NCBI GenBank assembly: GCA_934339135.1
Contig: CAKRHP010000016.1
Location: 1-64,000 of the forward strand
Reading direction: 5' to 3'
Length of the DNA: 64,000 nt
From: an uncultured Lachnospiraceae bacterium
Lineage (GTDB): Bacteria > Bacillota > Clostridia > Lachnospirales > Lachnospiraceae
Positions 54,861 through 64,000 of this stretch are shown one piece after another. The position numbers and the translations under genes are program-made. Positions within the stretch are counted from its first letter, which is position 1, and each line of letters begins with the position of its first letter. The notes beneath the pieces were generated by a model. The model was not told the origin of the DNA. It was given only the letters and a program-made list of their open reading frames with translations, and searched no databases.

Positions 54861-55703
54861 ATGACCGGAACTTTATATTTATGTGCCACTCCCATTGGAA
54901 ATCTGGAAGACATTACCTTTCGTGTGTTAAGAACTTTACGTGAGGTAGACCTGATTGCCGCAGAGGACACGCGCAATACCATTAAACTCTTAAATCATTT
55001 TACGATCAAAACACCCATGACAAGCTATCATGAATACAATAAAGTAGACAAGGCTGCCTATCTTGTTTCTAAGCTTGCCCAGGGAACCAATATTGCTCTT
55101 GTCACGGATGCCGGTACGCCCGGCATCTCCGACCCGGGCGAAGAAATTGTCCGCCAGGCCTATGCCGCAGGAATTCCGGTTACCTCCCTGCCCGGTGCCT
55201 GTGCCTGCGTAACGGCTCTGACCTTATCCGGGCTTTCTACACGCCGTTTTGCTTTTGAGGCATTTCTGCCTCCGGACAAAAAGGAACGTGCTGTCATTCT
55301 GGAATCCCTGAAAACAGAAACAAGAACAGTCGTTTTATACGAAGCTCCCCATCACCTTCTCGCCACACTCAAGCAGCTATACAATGCCCTTGGCGAGCGG
55401 AAGATCACTCTCTGCCGGGAGCTTACAAAGCTTCACGAAACGGTTCAGCTTATGACATTGTCCGAGGCAGTTTCCTATTATACCGGCAATGATCCAAAGG
55501 GCGAATATGTTTTGGTTCTCGAGGGCATTTCCCAGCAGACTCTGGATCAGGAAAAGCAGGATAACTGGAAGGAAATGGACCTTCCGGCACATATGCAGCT
55601 CTATCTTGACCAGAATCTTTCCAAAAAGGAGGCCATGAAAAAGGTTGCACAGGACCGGGGTGTTTCCAAGCGTGATATTTACCAACAATTATTAGATTTA
55701 TAA
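54861..55703 (+). CDS. rsmI: 16S rRNA (cytidine-1402-2'-O)-methyltransferase
   Basis: 280 residues. The ATG at 54861 has GGAG six bases upstream and is preferred to that at 54849, which lies inside the site. Tetrapyrrole-methylase fold motifs are LYLCATPIGNLEDIT, AAEDTRNT, DAGTPGISDPGE and the helix LPGACACVTAL. It methylates the 2'-OH of C1402 in 16S rRNA. Last gene of the tmk operon, followed by a strong hairpin. Confidence 0.95.
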   Translation: MTGTLYLCATPIGNLEDITFRVLRTLREVDLIAAEDTRNTIKLLNHFTIKTPMTSYHEYNKVDKAAYLVSKLAQGTNIALVTDAGTPGISDPGEEIVRQAYAAGIPVTSLPGACACVTALTLSGLSTRRFAFEAFLPPDKKERAVILESLKTETRTVVLYEAPHHLLATLKQLYNALGERKITLCRELTKLHETVQLMTLSEAVSYYTGNDPKGEYVLVLEGISQQTLDQEKQDNWKEMDLPAHMQLYLDQNLSKKEAMKKVAQDRGVSKRDIYQQLLDL

Positions 55704-55728
55704 TTTATATAATGCCAACAATTTTTTG

Positions 55729-55757
55729 AAAACCCGGTGACTGTCACCGGGTTTTAT
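55729..55757. terminator. Bidirectional terminator between rsmI and the 55754-56110 gene
   Basis: AAAACCCGGTGA and TCACCGGGTTTT form a perfect 12-bp stem with a CTG loop and T or A runs at both sides. It serves both convergent genes. Confidence 0.85.
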
Positions 55758-56110
55758 CGATTATGCCGGCATCTTCTCTCCCGCCGGCAGTTCATTTCAT
55801 TGCACAGCATGATTTCTACCATGGGACGAAGCCACTTCTGATCGACTCTGTCCTTCTGTCTGCAGTAATGACAACATATTCCCGATGCCATACGTTCCAT
55901 GGTTACCTTATCCGGATACTGATCATACATGGGACTTCCTTCGTATTCCATCTGATCGCATACATTCATAACCATTCCATTTAATTCCGTAACCTCCAGA
56001 GGGTAAAGATACTTCAAATCCCGAACCTTTTCTTCCTCCGGTATCTGTGCCAGCTCTAATGGAAATACCATGGCATTTCCCTTTGGATAATTGACTCTTT
56101 TATTTCTCAT
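55754..56110 (-). CDS. Small cysteine-rich conserved protein, unknown function
   Basis: A 118-residue cytoplasmic protein. The N-terminal half is mixed (YPKGNAMVFPLELAQIPEE). The C-terminal half has cysteines at CCHYC and CNEMNCRRERRC, which could bind zinc. GGAAGGA precedes the ATG. No domain is recognised. It is a single gene, convergent with rsmI. Confidence 0.65.
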   Translation of the reverse strand: MRNKRVNYPKGNAMVFPLELAQIPEEEKVRDLKYLYPLEVTELNGMVMNVCDQMEYEGSPMYDQYPDKVTMERMASGICCHYCRQKDRVDQKWLRPMVEIMLCNEMNCRRERRCRHNR

Positions 56111-56249
56111 GATCTTATGTCCTTCCCTGTATCAAACACACTTCATTTTTATTATATGGAAATCTTAAAATTTAGTGACTGTCCTTGCCTTTTTTTCGGG
56201 AACAATCTATACTAAAGACAAGAATGTTTGTATGATCAGGAGGCTTATT

Positions 56250-58769
56250 TTGAAATATTTTTATAAAGGTTTTGGATTATTTGTATTATTTTGTGCGTCC
56301 CTTTTTATATTTGGACAGCATATTCCCAGCATAAATGTGGGAACGGCGACAGCAACCAGTCTGCAGAGCTCCGCTTTTCCACTCATCAATCTTACGGTAA
56401 ACAATTACACGATCAACACACTTCACGGCTACAGCAGTGAACTGGACAGCGGCAATATCCGGGAATCCATCACACCCATTGGAGCTGATAAATCCTTTGA
56501 TGTGATCATTTCAGAAAATAATCTGAAGATCAAACGACTGGATTATGATCTAAAAGATATTGCCAATGACAAAAACATCGGCAACGGCTCATTGTCTGCT
56601 TTTGATGAATCTACCGGAACAAAAACGGCACATCTGACACTGGATGCGGCAATGAATACCAGTACAGAGTATGGACTGGAAATTACACTTACGACAAATT
56701 ACAGTAAGCGTATTCACTTTTATACCAGAGTAAAATATTACGATTCTGATTTCTTTTTGAAACAGAAACTGGACTTTGTCAATAAATTTCACAACGCAAC
56801 CTTTGGTAAAGAAAAGGGATTTAATATTAACAATTACCTGGAAACCAATGGAAGCAATGATTCCACTCTGGCAAATGTTAATATTTATTCCAGCAAAAAA
56901 CTGATCACCTGGAATAATTTAAAACCAAAAATGCTCTCCGCCTGCACTCCGACCATCAAAGAATTAAATATTGAAACTGCCGCGGTGGAGCAGGTTTATT
57001 ACGTCAAAGCAAAAACAAATACCGGCACAGAAACATATCAGGTAAAAGAATTTTACCGTGTGCGCTATACTACAGGACGTATTTATCTTCTGTATTTCCA
57101 GCGTACCATGGAAGCAGTTTTTGATCCGGAGCTGACTTCCACCTCTCAGAGTGAATTTAAGATCGGTATTTCCAATGTGGATGACCTGAATATCTCCTCC
57201 AGCGAGGATAACAAAAAAGTGGCATTTGTGCGAAATGGCAATCTGTGGTACTACGACCTGTCCACAGAAAAACTGAATCAGGTATTTTCCTTTGTACAGG
57301 ATTCGACTGATTATATTCAGGATTATTATGACCAGCATGATATTCGTATTATCAACATTGACAACGATGGCAATATCGACTTTGTTGTTTACGGTTACAT
57401 GAACTGCGGTGATTACGAAGGACGTGTAGGCATCATCCTTTACAGCTACGATTCCAAAAAGAATCAGATCAATGAGCGTATTTATCTTCCATTGGAAACA
57501 AGCTTCCAGCAATTAAAAGAAGATTTTGGTGACTTTTGTTATGTAAACCGCAAAAATGTATTTTATTTTTCATTATATGACAGGGTATATGCATACAATA
57601 TTACTTCCAGACAATATACCGTTCTTACCCGCAATGCATCCAGCAGCAATTTTGCCATGCTGGAAAAGGCAAAATGCTTTGTCTGGTCCAATGCAACCTC
57701 TCAAAAACCGGCCACACGTATTACCATTCTCGATCTGGAAACAGAGCAGCGCCGCACGGTTTCCGCAAAGAAAAATCAGAGCATCAAGGTACTGGGATCC
57801 ATTGATTCCAGTGTTGTATATGGTTTTATAAGAAACTCCGACATATATAATTCCCAGGAAGGTGAACGCATTTCACCTGTTTATAAACTGATCATTGCAG
57901 ACAGCCATGGCGAAATCCTAAAGGAATATCAGACCAAAAATATTTACATTATAAAAACGGTCGTTGACAAAGATATTATCCAATTAAAACGTGTCCGGAA
58001 AATCGGACAGAAATTCAAAAAAATCTCTGATGACAGTATACAGCATCAGCAGGATAACAAGGCAAAATCCTTTGATCTGACCTCCAGAGTCACAGACAAA
58101 ATGCTGACAGAAAAATATATCAGTCTTCCTGCAGGATTTTTGATGAAGGGGGAGCCAAAGATCACATATACCAAATATGTAATGGTTACAGAAAACACTA
58201 CATTTTATATCAATAATCCGCAGAAAAATGCGGCAGATAAATATTATATTTACGCTTATGGCGGCATTAGCGGCTCGAATTATGATGCCGGAACAGCGAT
58301 CCGTCAGGCTGATGAGCAGATGGGTGTTGTAATGGACAATCGCAATCATATTATCTGGGAACGTGGGGGAAAGTTTCTCAGTAATACCGTTTCTCTGATG
58401 GACAAAACTACCGTCTCAGGAAATGTTTCCAGCATGAAGGCATGTCTCCATATGCTGCTCCAGTCTGCGCAGGTTTCCGAGGATGCTTCCCTGTTAAAGG
58501 GAGCATCAACAATGGATATTCTCAAGAAATATATCAGTACACCGATCAATCTCACCGGCTGTACCGTAGATGAAATTCTTTATTTTGTCAGCAGCGGAAA
58601 ACCGGTTATTGCCATGAAAAATTCCTCTCAGGCCGTTTTGATCAATTCCTACAATTCCAGCTCGGTAAGCTGGTTTGATCCATCGACCGGATCAAATACC
58701 AAAATGTCCTTAAACGGTGCAGAGAGATTCTTTGATAATGCCGGATATATATTTATCAGTTATATCTAA
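56250..58769 (+). CDS. Large surface protein with degenerate C39-like C-terminal domain
   Basis: About 839 residues if the TTG at 56250 is used: AGGAGG at 56238-56243 is ideally placed for it, while the in-frame ATG at 56232 has no site. A signal or anchor (FVLFCASLFIFGQHI) is followed by a long beta-rich body, probably a propeller (ENNLKIKRLDYD; NGNLWYYDLS; FYFSLYDRVYAYN; ASSNFAMLEKAKCFVW). The last 115 residues look like a C39 peptidase fold (GNVSSMKACLHMLLQ; GKPVIAMKNSSQAVLINSYN; VSWFDPSTG). The usual CGP cysteine and the H of HxVVVxG are not at their expected places (SSM and SQAVLI), so it is probably not active. Confidence 0.75.
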   Translation: MKYFYKGFGLFVLFCASLFIFGQHIPSINVGTATATSLQSSAFPLINLTVNNYTINTLHGYSSELDSGNIRESITPIGADKSFDVIISENNLKIKRLDYDLKDIANDKNIGNGSLSAFDESTGTKTAHLTLDAAMNTSTEYGLEITLTTNYSKRIHFYTRVKYYDSDFFLKQKLDFVNKFHNATFGKEKGFNINNYLETNGSNDSTLANVNIYSSKKLITWNNLKPKMLSACTPTIKELNIETAAVEQVYYVKAKTNTGTETYQVKEFYRVRYTTGRIYLLYFQRTMEAVFDPELTSTSQSEFKIGISNVDDLNISSSEDNKKVAFVRNGNLWYYDLSTEKLNQVFSFVQDSTDYIQDYYDQHDIRIINIDNDGNIDFVVYGYMNCGDYEGRVGIILYSYDSKKNQINERIYLPLETSFQQLKEDFGDFCYVNRKNVFYFSLYDRVYAYNITSRQYTVLTRNASSSNFAMLEKAKCFVWSNATSQKPATRITILDLETEQRRTVSAKKNQSIKVLGSIDSSVVYGFIRNSDIYNSQEGERISPVYKLIIADSHGEILKEYQTKNIYIIKTVVDKDIIQLKRVRKIGQKFKKISDDSIQHQQDNKAKSFDLTSRVTDKMLTEKYISLPAGFLMKGEPKITYTKYVMVTENTTFYINNPQKNAADKYYIYAYGGISGSNYDAGTAIRQADEQMGVVMDNRNHIIWERGGKFLSNTVSLMDKTTVSGNVSSMKACLHMLLQSAQVSEDASLLKGASTMDILKKYISTPINLTGCTVDEILYFVSSGKPVIAMKNSSQAVLINSYNSSSVSWFDPSTGSNTKMSLNGAERFFDNAGYIFISYI

Positions 58770-58805
58770 TATTAAAACTTAAAGGTTGGATTGGAGGTAA
58801 TGATT

Positions 58806-59993
58806 ATGAGTAAACGCGTATTTTTAATTGTTCTGGACAGCGTTGGTATCGGTGAAGCACCGGATGCTGCCGATTTTGGCGATGTGGGAAGCCATACTGT
58901 TTATGCGGCATCCACTGACGAGCATTTTTATATGCCTCATATGCAGGAGCTTGGTTTCTTTACCATCAAGGGAAATCGTGTTGATGAACGTCATGAATGG
59001 GCCAAAAAGCAGATAACTCCTACCGGTGCCGTTATGCGTATGCAGGAGGCTTCCCGCGGCAAAGACACAACGATTGGTCACTGGGAAATTGCCGGTATTA
59101 TCTCTCCAAAAGCAATGCCTACATTTCCAAATGGATTTCCAGAGGACCTGATCCATTCTCTGGAATCAGAAACCGACCGGAAGGTTCTTTGTAATATGCC
59201 ATATTCCGGTACAGAGGTCATTGAAAAATACGGCAAAGAACACATGGAAACAGGAAGTATCATTGTATATACCTCTGCTGACAGTGTACTGCAGATTGCT
59301 GCCCATGAGGAGGTTATCCCTGTGGAGGAACTTTATAAAATCTGTGAGACTGCCCGCAGACTTTGTCAGGGACCATATGCCGTAGGACGTGTTATTGCCC
59401 GTCCGTTTATTGGGACACCGGGACATTTTACCCGAACCAGCAGACGTCATGATTTTTCTCTGGTTCCGCCGCGGGATACCATGCTGGACAGTATCAAAAA
59501 TTCCGGTCAGGATGTACTGGCGGTAGGTAAGATCAATGATATTTTTGCCGGAAAAGGTGTCACGAAAATGACCCGGACAGAGGATAATAAAGATGGCATC
59601 AATAAAACACTGGCATATATGGACGAAGACTTCCATGGTCTTTGTTTTATCAATCTCGTAGATTTCGATATGAAATACGGCCATCGAAATGATGTGCCCG
59701 GCTATGCCGCTGCCCTCTCCTACTTTGACAAACGTCTGCCGGAGATTATGGCCAAATTACAACCGGAAGATATCTTAATGATCACAGCAGATCACGGATG
59801 CGATCCAAGCACACCATCTACAGATCACTCCAGAGAATATACTCCTCTTGTGATTGCCGGAGAACCTGTTCTTCCGGGTACCAACCTCGGCACAAGACCC
59901 ACCTTTGCAGATATTGGTACTACAATCTGCGATTATCTCGGAGTACCTCAGAATCTGGATGGGACATCTTTCCTAAAAAACATTCTGAAATAA
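58806..59993 (+). CDS. deoB: Phosphopentomutase
   Basis: 395 residues from MSKRVFLIV (GGAGG eight bases upstream; the frame is open to 58791). It interconverts ribose/deoxyribose 1- and 5-phosphates. The metal site DSVGIGEAPDAADFGDVGSHT is at the N-terminus, the phospho-residue region is GKDTTIGHWEIAG near 85, and the second metal site is TADHGCDPSTPSTDHSREYTP near 325. It fits with the nucleoside phosphorylase gene at the right edge; a terminator follows. Confidence 0.96.
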   Translation: MSKRVFLIVLDSVGIGEAPDAADFGDVGSHTVYAASTDEHFYMPHMQELGFFTIKGNRVDERHEWAKKQITPTGAVMRMQEASRGKDTTIGHWEIAGIISPKAMPTFPNGFPEDLIHSLESETDRKVLCNMPYSGTEVIEKYGKEHMETGSIIVYTSADSVLQIAAHEEVIPVEELYKICETARRLCQGPYAVGRVIARPFIGTPGHFTRTSRRHDFSLVPPRDTMLDSIKNSGQDVLAVGKINDIFAGKGVTKMTRTEDNKDGINKTLAYMDEDFHGLCFINLVDFDMKYGHRNDVPGYAAALSYFDKRLPEIMAKLQPEDILMITADHGCDPSTPSTDHSREYTPLVIAGEPVLPGTNLGTRPTFADIGTTICDYLGVPQNLDGTSFLKNILK

Positions 59994-60022
59994 CGTCAAT
60001 ATTACCAATAAATTTTTTAACT

Positions 60023-60060
60023 AAGAGACAGATCATCGTAAAATCTGTCTCTTTTTTTGT
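60023..60060 (+). terminator. deoB terminator
   Basis: AGAGACAGAT and ATCTGTCTCT flank a CATCGTAAA loop followed by seven T. Confidence 0.9.
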
Positions 60061-60147
60061 CAAAATTTTGTGATGAATTACGGATAGTTTTTTCCTTATA
60101 AATCCGCTACAATGAAATTGGTTTTGAGGTGAAGAAAGGAATTATTT

Positions 60148-61182
60148 ATGAAAAAACATCTTTTCTTCCAGAATTTATTTATTTCAATTATTATTTTATG
60201 TCTGTTTTTTTCAGATAAAACAATTTCTTATGCCGGCCTTTCCATATGGAGTATAACTATAAAAGCAGAGGCAGCATCCCATAGCAATACCGATATCAAA
60301 CACGCAAAAACACTTCAAAAGGGACAACGATATACCACCCATGTTTCCTCCCGGTCATTTCATTATTACTGCATTCCTGAGCAGGAAAAAGAGGGAGAAA
60401 TCACGATTGAAATTCTTTCTGTCAAAAAACTTTCTCTGTCATTCCAACTCTATGACGCAAAAGGAAATCTCTATCCACCGTCCCATTACACCATGGATTC
60501 CATCCATTGTAAATTAACGATCCTCTATTATATTCCTGCCGAAAAAAGCTATCTTTTTGGCCTATATAATGATAAAAACGAGAGCCTTTCTTATGATATC
60601 ATTTATCGGAGCAGCACCAATAAAAACAAAGATATAAACAAAAACAACAACACAAAAAAGACATTGAAAAAATCAAAAAATAAAACAAAAAAGCTCACCA
60701 CAAAACCACCTGTAAAATATACAATATCACCTAGAAAAACATTACCAAAAATCAAAGTAACACAACACACTGCAGCACCTGAAACCAACACCTCTAAGCC
60801 AATAGGACACAAGAAAAATATAACTAAAAAAAGAACAAAAAAATTTAGTACCAAAAGCAGGTCTAAAATAACTGGTCACATTTTCTCACCTCAAAAAAAT
60901 ATTAGAAAAAACGTAAACATCAGCTTAAAATTAAGCAACACATTTCTGCACAAAAAATGTAAAGACACGATCATATTGAAAGCCACCTTATCCGGAGCAG
61001 ATGCTGCTTCTCTAACATGGGATATATCCACAAAGAATTCCATAAAAAACAAATATATTCACAATAAAAAGCATTGTTCCACATTAAAGCTCAGCTTTAA
61101 CCAAAAGGGAATTTATGTCATTACATGCCGGTTGGATTCCGGTCAAAAAACATCCGCTTCCTGCACCGTCAAAATATCATAA
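60148..61182 (+). CDS. Secreted lysine-rich protein upstream of the receptor-like kinase
   Basis: A 344-residue protein with a signal peptide (FISIIILCLFFSDKTISYA). A beta-rich domain at about residues 50-150 (RYTTHVSSRSFHYYCIPEQE; LSFQLYDAKGNLYPP) resembles secreted pre-peptidase-like folds. A very basic low-complexity linker rich in Lys, Asn and Thr follows (about 152-250), and then a second beta domain. It is encoded 33 bases short of the likely start of the kinase gene at 61280, or overlaps its longest frame, so the two are cotranscribed. It may be the ligand, partner or wall-binding part of that system; this is inference. The function is unknown. Confidence 0.7.
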   Translation: MKKHLFFQNLFISIIILCLFFSDKTISYAGLSIWSITIKAEAASHSNTDIKHAKTLQKGQRYTTHVSSRSFHYYCIPEQEKEGEITIEILSVKKLSLSFQLYDAKGNLYPPSHYTMDSIHCKLTILYYIPAEKSYLFGLYNDKNESLSYDIIYRSSTNKNKDINKNNNTKKTLKKSKNKTKKLTTKPPVKYTISPRKTLPKIKVTQHTAAPETNTSKPIGHKKNITKKRTKKFSTKSRSKITGHIFSPQKNIRKNVNISLKLSNTFLHKKCKDTIILKATLSGADAASLTWDISTKNSIKNKYIHNKKHCSTLKLSFNQKGIYVITCRLDSGQKTSASCTVKIS

Positions 61183-61279
61183 ATTGCGTGATATAGGAAC
61201 TTGCTCGTTTGAGCAAAATGAAATCTATGATCACCAAAATCCTAAAGTATCAAACAAAAAATTCTCTACGAAAGGATCT

Positions 61280-62749
61280 ATGCTAACTATGAATACAACA
61301 AAATCTTTTACTTTGCCCACAGAGATTTCCACTATCTGGAGTCTTACTAAAATCATATCATTTACAAAAAATGTGACCATTTGCATGGTACAAAATACTA
61401 ATACAAAATTGGACTACATTTTAAAAATTTATGAATCCCATGTCTTTTCAAAAAAGAAGATGGCATCTCTGTCCAATATAACGGATAGTCATTTTCTGCT
61501 TCCAAAGGAACATACTCATATTTGCCATAAAGAATACATCTTTTATCCGGTAAAAGAATCCCTGAAAGAAATCTTATATGATACAGGCTTATCCTTTCAT
61601 GATCTTCTTTGCCTGGGTACTCATATGATCGATGCTGTATTGATCTTATGCGATGCCGGGATCTATGAAGCTGATATTAGTCCATGCAATATTTACCGAA
61701 ATTCAAAAGGAATGTTTTGTCTTGGAGATATTAATTTGGAAAAGTGTACCATTTTAGGGACACAACCTTATGTTGCGCCGGAATACACCAGGCCATTAAC
61801 AGATGGTCATTCCTTTGAAGCCGCAATGCAATATTCCATCTGCAGCCTTTTATACTCAGTCTGCAAACTACAGAAAGATTTTCTCTTTGATGAAATGTTG
61901 GATATCTTATCCAAAGGGATAGCAAAGAATCCATCTGACCGATTTTCTTCTCTCACCGAATTAAAACACGCTTTTACAGCTCTTGCTTCCCATGATAAAG
62001 CTCAGAAGCAAAGTGTCTTAATACTGCACCGAGAAAATCATCCTCTTTTTTATACAAAAACAATACCCATTCCAAAAAACACATTTCCGTTTATTCATTA
62101 TGTGGTAAGCATTTTGTTGATGCTTTCAATTATAATATTTATATTCTCCCTGCATCGTTACCGTACCATCTATATGACAACGGCTAAATCAAATGATTAT
62201 ATCGCTGTTTTAGACACATCCATCCCTTCCTCGGATTCAACGGCTGTGACCAACAGTGCCATTGCTTCCGCAGAAGCCCTGATTTCGGAAAACGATGCCA
62301 TTACAGAAATTAATCTTCAAAATCAAAAAGAAAATTCTTTTTCTGATACCATAGAAAATACCATAAAAAACCTTTCTGATCCTTCGGATATTACCTGTAT
62401 TTATGCCGGAAATAATTATTTTAAAAATTTGAATCATATTTCGTTTTTCGACAATCTACAGGAGCTTTATCTAAACCACAATAAGCTGATTGATCTGTCT
62501 GAAATATCCGGATGCGATAAACTGACAACCCTGGTTCTGTCTTATAATGACATCCGTGATTTATCTCCCCTGATCTCTCTGAAGGCTTTGGATCACCTTG
62601 ACCTTTCTTCCAATAAAAACATAAAGGATATATCTGTTTTATACTCATTTACACAGTTAAGTACTTTGAATATCTCCAATACAAATGTGTCCAAAAAAGA
62701 GTACAGACAGCTTTTAAAAAGGCTGCCTGCATGTCAGATTATTTATTGA
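61280..62749 (+). CDS. Receptor-like protein: kinase domain, membrane segment, LRR ectodomain
   Basis: About 489 residues from the ATG at 61280 (AAAGGA four bases upstream; another ATG at 61289; the frame is open to 61115). Residues 17-235 look like a short Ser/Thr kinase. They have a Lys in YILKIYE (about 49), YEADISPCNIYRN in place of HRDLKPEN (Asp about 132, Asn about 137), LGDINLE in place of DFG (Asp about 150), GTQPYVAPEYTRP as the APE motif, and KNPSDRFSSL late. A transmembrane segment lies at 271-292. A Ser-rich stalk leads to four leucine-rich repeats (about 385-485; LQELYLNHNKLIDLS). The kinase part is inside and the LRR outside, so it may sense a surface ligand. Confidence 0.75.
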   Translation: MLTMNTTKSFTLPTEISTIWSLTKIISFTKNVTICMVQNTNTKLDYILKIYESHVFSKKKMASLSNITDSHFLLPKEHTHICHKEYIFYPVKESLKEILYDTGLSFHDLLCLGTHMIDAVLILCDAGIYEADISPCNIYRNSKGMFCLGDINLEKCTILGTQPYVAPEYTRPLTDGHSFEAAMQYSICSLLYSVCKLQKDFLFDEMLDILSKGIAKNPSDRFSSLTELKHAFTALASHDKAQKQSVLILHRENHPLFYTKTIPIPKNTFPFIHYVVSILLMLSIIIFIFSLHRYRTIYMTTAKSNDYIAVLDTSIPSSDSTAVTNSAIASAEALISENDAITEINLQNQKENSFSDTIENTIKNLSDPSDITCIYAGNNYFKNLNHISFFDNLQELYLNHNKLIDLSEISGCDKLTTLVLSYNDIRDLSPLISLKALDHLDLSSNKNIKDISVLYSFTQLSTLNISNTNVSKKEYRQLLKRLPACQIIY

Positions 62750-62753
62750 ATAT

Positions 62754-64000
62754 TTACCTTGCATCCATCCGTTTAATTCCATCCTTTGTAACATAAGCAA
62801 TAATTTCTTTCATAGGTGTCACCGGATCATCACTGTATTGATATACTGTTTCCAGATATTTTACCGCATCCGTTAGTTTTTCCGGATCAGAAGCATATAA
62901 AACAGCCAGTATCTCTCCCTCCTCCACAAATTCTCCGGTTTTGTGGTAAAAACGAATTCCTGCCTTTGGATCAATGGTGCTTTCTTTTGTTTCTCGTCCT
63001 GCCCCTAAAACAACAGAAGTTTTTCCACATTTTTCAGTATCCATAAAGGAGATATATGCCGTTTTTTTCATAAAAAATTCTTGTTTGTATGGCGCTTCCA
63101 CAAACTTCTCCGGATGATAAATATAACTTTCATCACCACCCTGCGCCTTTACCATTTCTGCAAGCTTATCTATTCCCTTTCCTGTATAGATGGTGTCTTT
63201 AACCATATCACGACATTTCTGCATATCTGCAATTTTTCCCAAATAAAGCATCTGTGATGCAAACTCCACACAGATTTCTTCAAAATCTTTTGGTCCATTT
63301 CCCTGAAGTGTTTCGATTGCTTCGATTACTTCGATATCATTTCCTACGGCTACTCCCAATGGCACATCCATATTAGTTAAAACAGCTACTGTTTGACGCC
63401 CTGCTCGTTCTCCAATTTCAACCATCCTTTTGGCAAGCTGTATTGCATCCTCCACATTTTTCATAAATGCACCACTGCCCACTGTAACATCCAGTACAAT
63501 TTTATCACTGCCGGATGCAAGTTTTTTACTCATGATTGATGCCGCAATCAACGGAATACTATCTACGGTTGCCGTCACATCCCGTAATGCATAAAGCTTC
63601 TTATCTGCCGGTGCAATCTCTGCAGACTGACCGATCACGCTAAGCCCTGTCGTATTAACAATATCAAAAAACTGCTCCTCCGGCATAGCTGTCTGAAATC
63701 CCGGTATAGATTCCAGCTTATCTATAGTTCCTCCGGTAAATCCCAAACCTCTGCCACTCATTTTAGCAACCTTTCCACCACAGGCTGCTACTAAAGGTGC
63801 CACTACCAGTGTCGTTTTATCCCCAACACCACCGGTACTGTGCTTGTCTACCTTAATGCCATCAATTGCTGACAGATCAACCATATCTCCGGACTTTGCC
63901 ATACTGTCCGTAAAAACGGACAGCTCTTTCTCCGTCATTCCCTGATAATATACTGCCATTAAAAAAGCGGATACCTGATAATCCGGTATTTCATCGGATA
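62754..64000 (-). CDS. pdp: Pyrimidine-nucleoside phosphorylase (5' end off the window)
   Basis: The frame stays open to the right edge. The residues before the first in-window Met (63959) are IPDYQVSAFL, which is normal for this family just before MAVYYQGM, so the true start lies beyond 64000. The enzyme cleaves uridine and thymidine to base and sugar 1-phosphate. The phosphate and nucleoside site is KHSTGGVGDKTTL, GRGLGFTGGTIDKLESI and the late SGADKIV-type stretch (ASGSDKIVLDV). It converges on the LRR kinase gene with 4 bp between stops. Its product feeds phosphopentomutase. Confidence 0.95.
   Translation of the reverse strand, partial: SDEIPDYQVSAFLMAVYYQGMTEKELSVFTDSMAKSGDMVDLSAIDGIKVDKHSTGGVGDKTTLVVAPLVAACGGKVAKMSGRGLGFTGGTIDKLESIPGFQTAMPEEQFFDIVNTTGLSVIGQSAEIAPADKKLYALRDVTATVDSIPLIAASIMSKKLASGSDKIVLDVTVGSGAFMKNVEDAIQLAKRMVEIGERAGRQTVAVLTNMDVPLGVAVGNDIEVIEAIETLQGNGPKDFEEICVEFASQMLYLGKIADMQKCRDMVKDTIYTGKGIDKLAEMVKAQGGDESYIYHPEKFVEAPYKQEFFMKKTAYISFMDTEKCGKTSVVLGAGRETKESTIDPKAGIRFYHKTGEFVEEGEILAVLYASDPEKLTDAVKYLETVYQYSDDPVTPMKEIIAYVTKDGIKRMDAR

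Noticed and set aside
1..64000. CRISPR arrays, tRNA and rRNA genes, replication origins
   Set aside because: No regularly spaced repeats, no cloverleaf-like or rRNA-like sequences and no DnaA-box clusters were seen on reading both strands.

Overview
The window looks like a stretch of a Gram-positive Clostridia chromosome, most likely Lachnospiraceae. The grounds are AddAB instead of RecBCD, the tmk-yaaR-holB-ricT-trmN6-rsmI block of Firmicutes, BspA-type leucine-rich-repeat surface proteins, an LplB/LplC-type sugar importer with a YesL protein and a His_kinase-family sensor, strong purine-rich ribosome binding sites, and ISLre2 and IS21 elements. The species cannot be told. I see no tRNA, rRNA or CRISPR array.

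Bases 1-26,000 form a rearranged accessory island, almost all on the minus strand. From the left it holds the end of an ISLre2 element that cuts a small membrane-protein gene, a PBECR4-like nuclease-fold protein, a membrane-anchored secreted protein, three BspA-like LRR proteins, a plus-strand AAA/DUF4143 ATPase with its own palindrome-flanked promoter, and an operon of a secreted membrane-anchored protein plus a two-permease ABC transporter. Next come a decayed NlpC/P60 gene split by an IS21 element (itself with a nonsense codon in istA), then an operon of an acyl carrier protein, a papain-like-fold protein, two adenylate-forming ligases, a secreted Cys/His peptidase-like protein and a lipoprotein. 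A LytTR response regulator and an intact NlpC/P60 gene close the island. Two loci (about 12.6-16.6 kb and 23.5-26.0 kb) are copies of one unit, NlpC/P60 gene - LytTR regulator - palindromic promoter. One copy now drives the ABC transporter operon and the other the carrier-protein operon. This is the best candidate for an undescribed system: a LytTR-controlled, carrier-protein-dependent biosynthesis, export and cell-surface locus.

Bases 26,000-34,800 hold addB-addA, a small membrane protein and queT with a class I preQ1 riboswitch. Bases 34,800-43,500 are a sugar-uptake region: lipoprotein binding protein, YesL, two permeases (one with an unusual membrane extension), a secreted membrane-anchored protein and a sensor kinase without a visible response regulator. 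An intact ISLre2 element (43,534-45,226) with a 9-bp target duplication follows.

Bases 45,300-64,000 hold a flavin reductase, an OLD-family nuclease with a cysteine cluster, murA, an HD-GYP protein, the tmk-to-rsmI housekeeping block, a large cell-surface protein ending in a degenerate papain-like domain, phosphopentomutase, a secreted lysine-rich protein overlapping a kinase/transmembrane/LRR receptor-like gene, and the 3' part of a pyrimidine-nucleoside phosphorylase that runs off the right edge.
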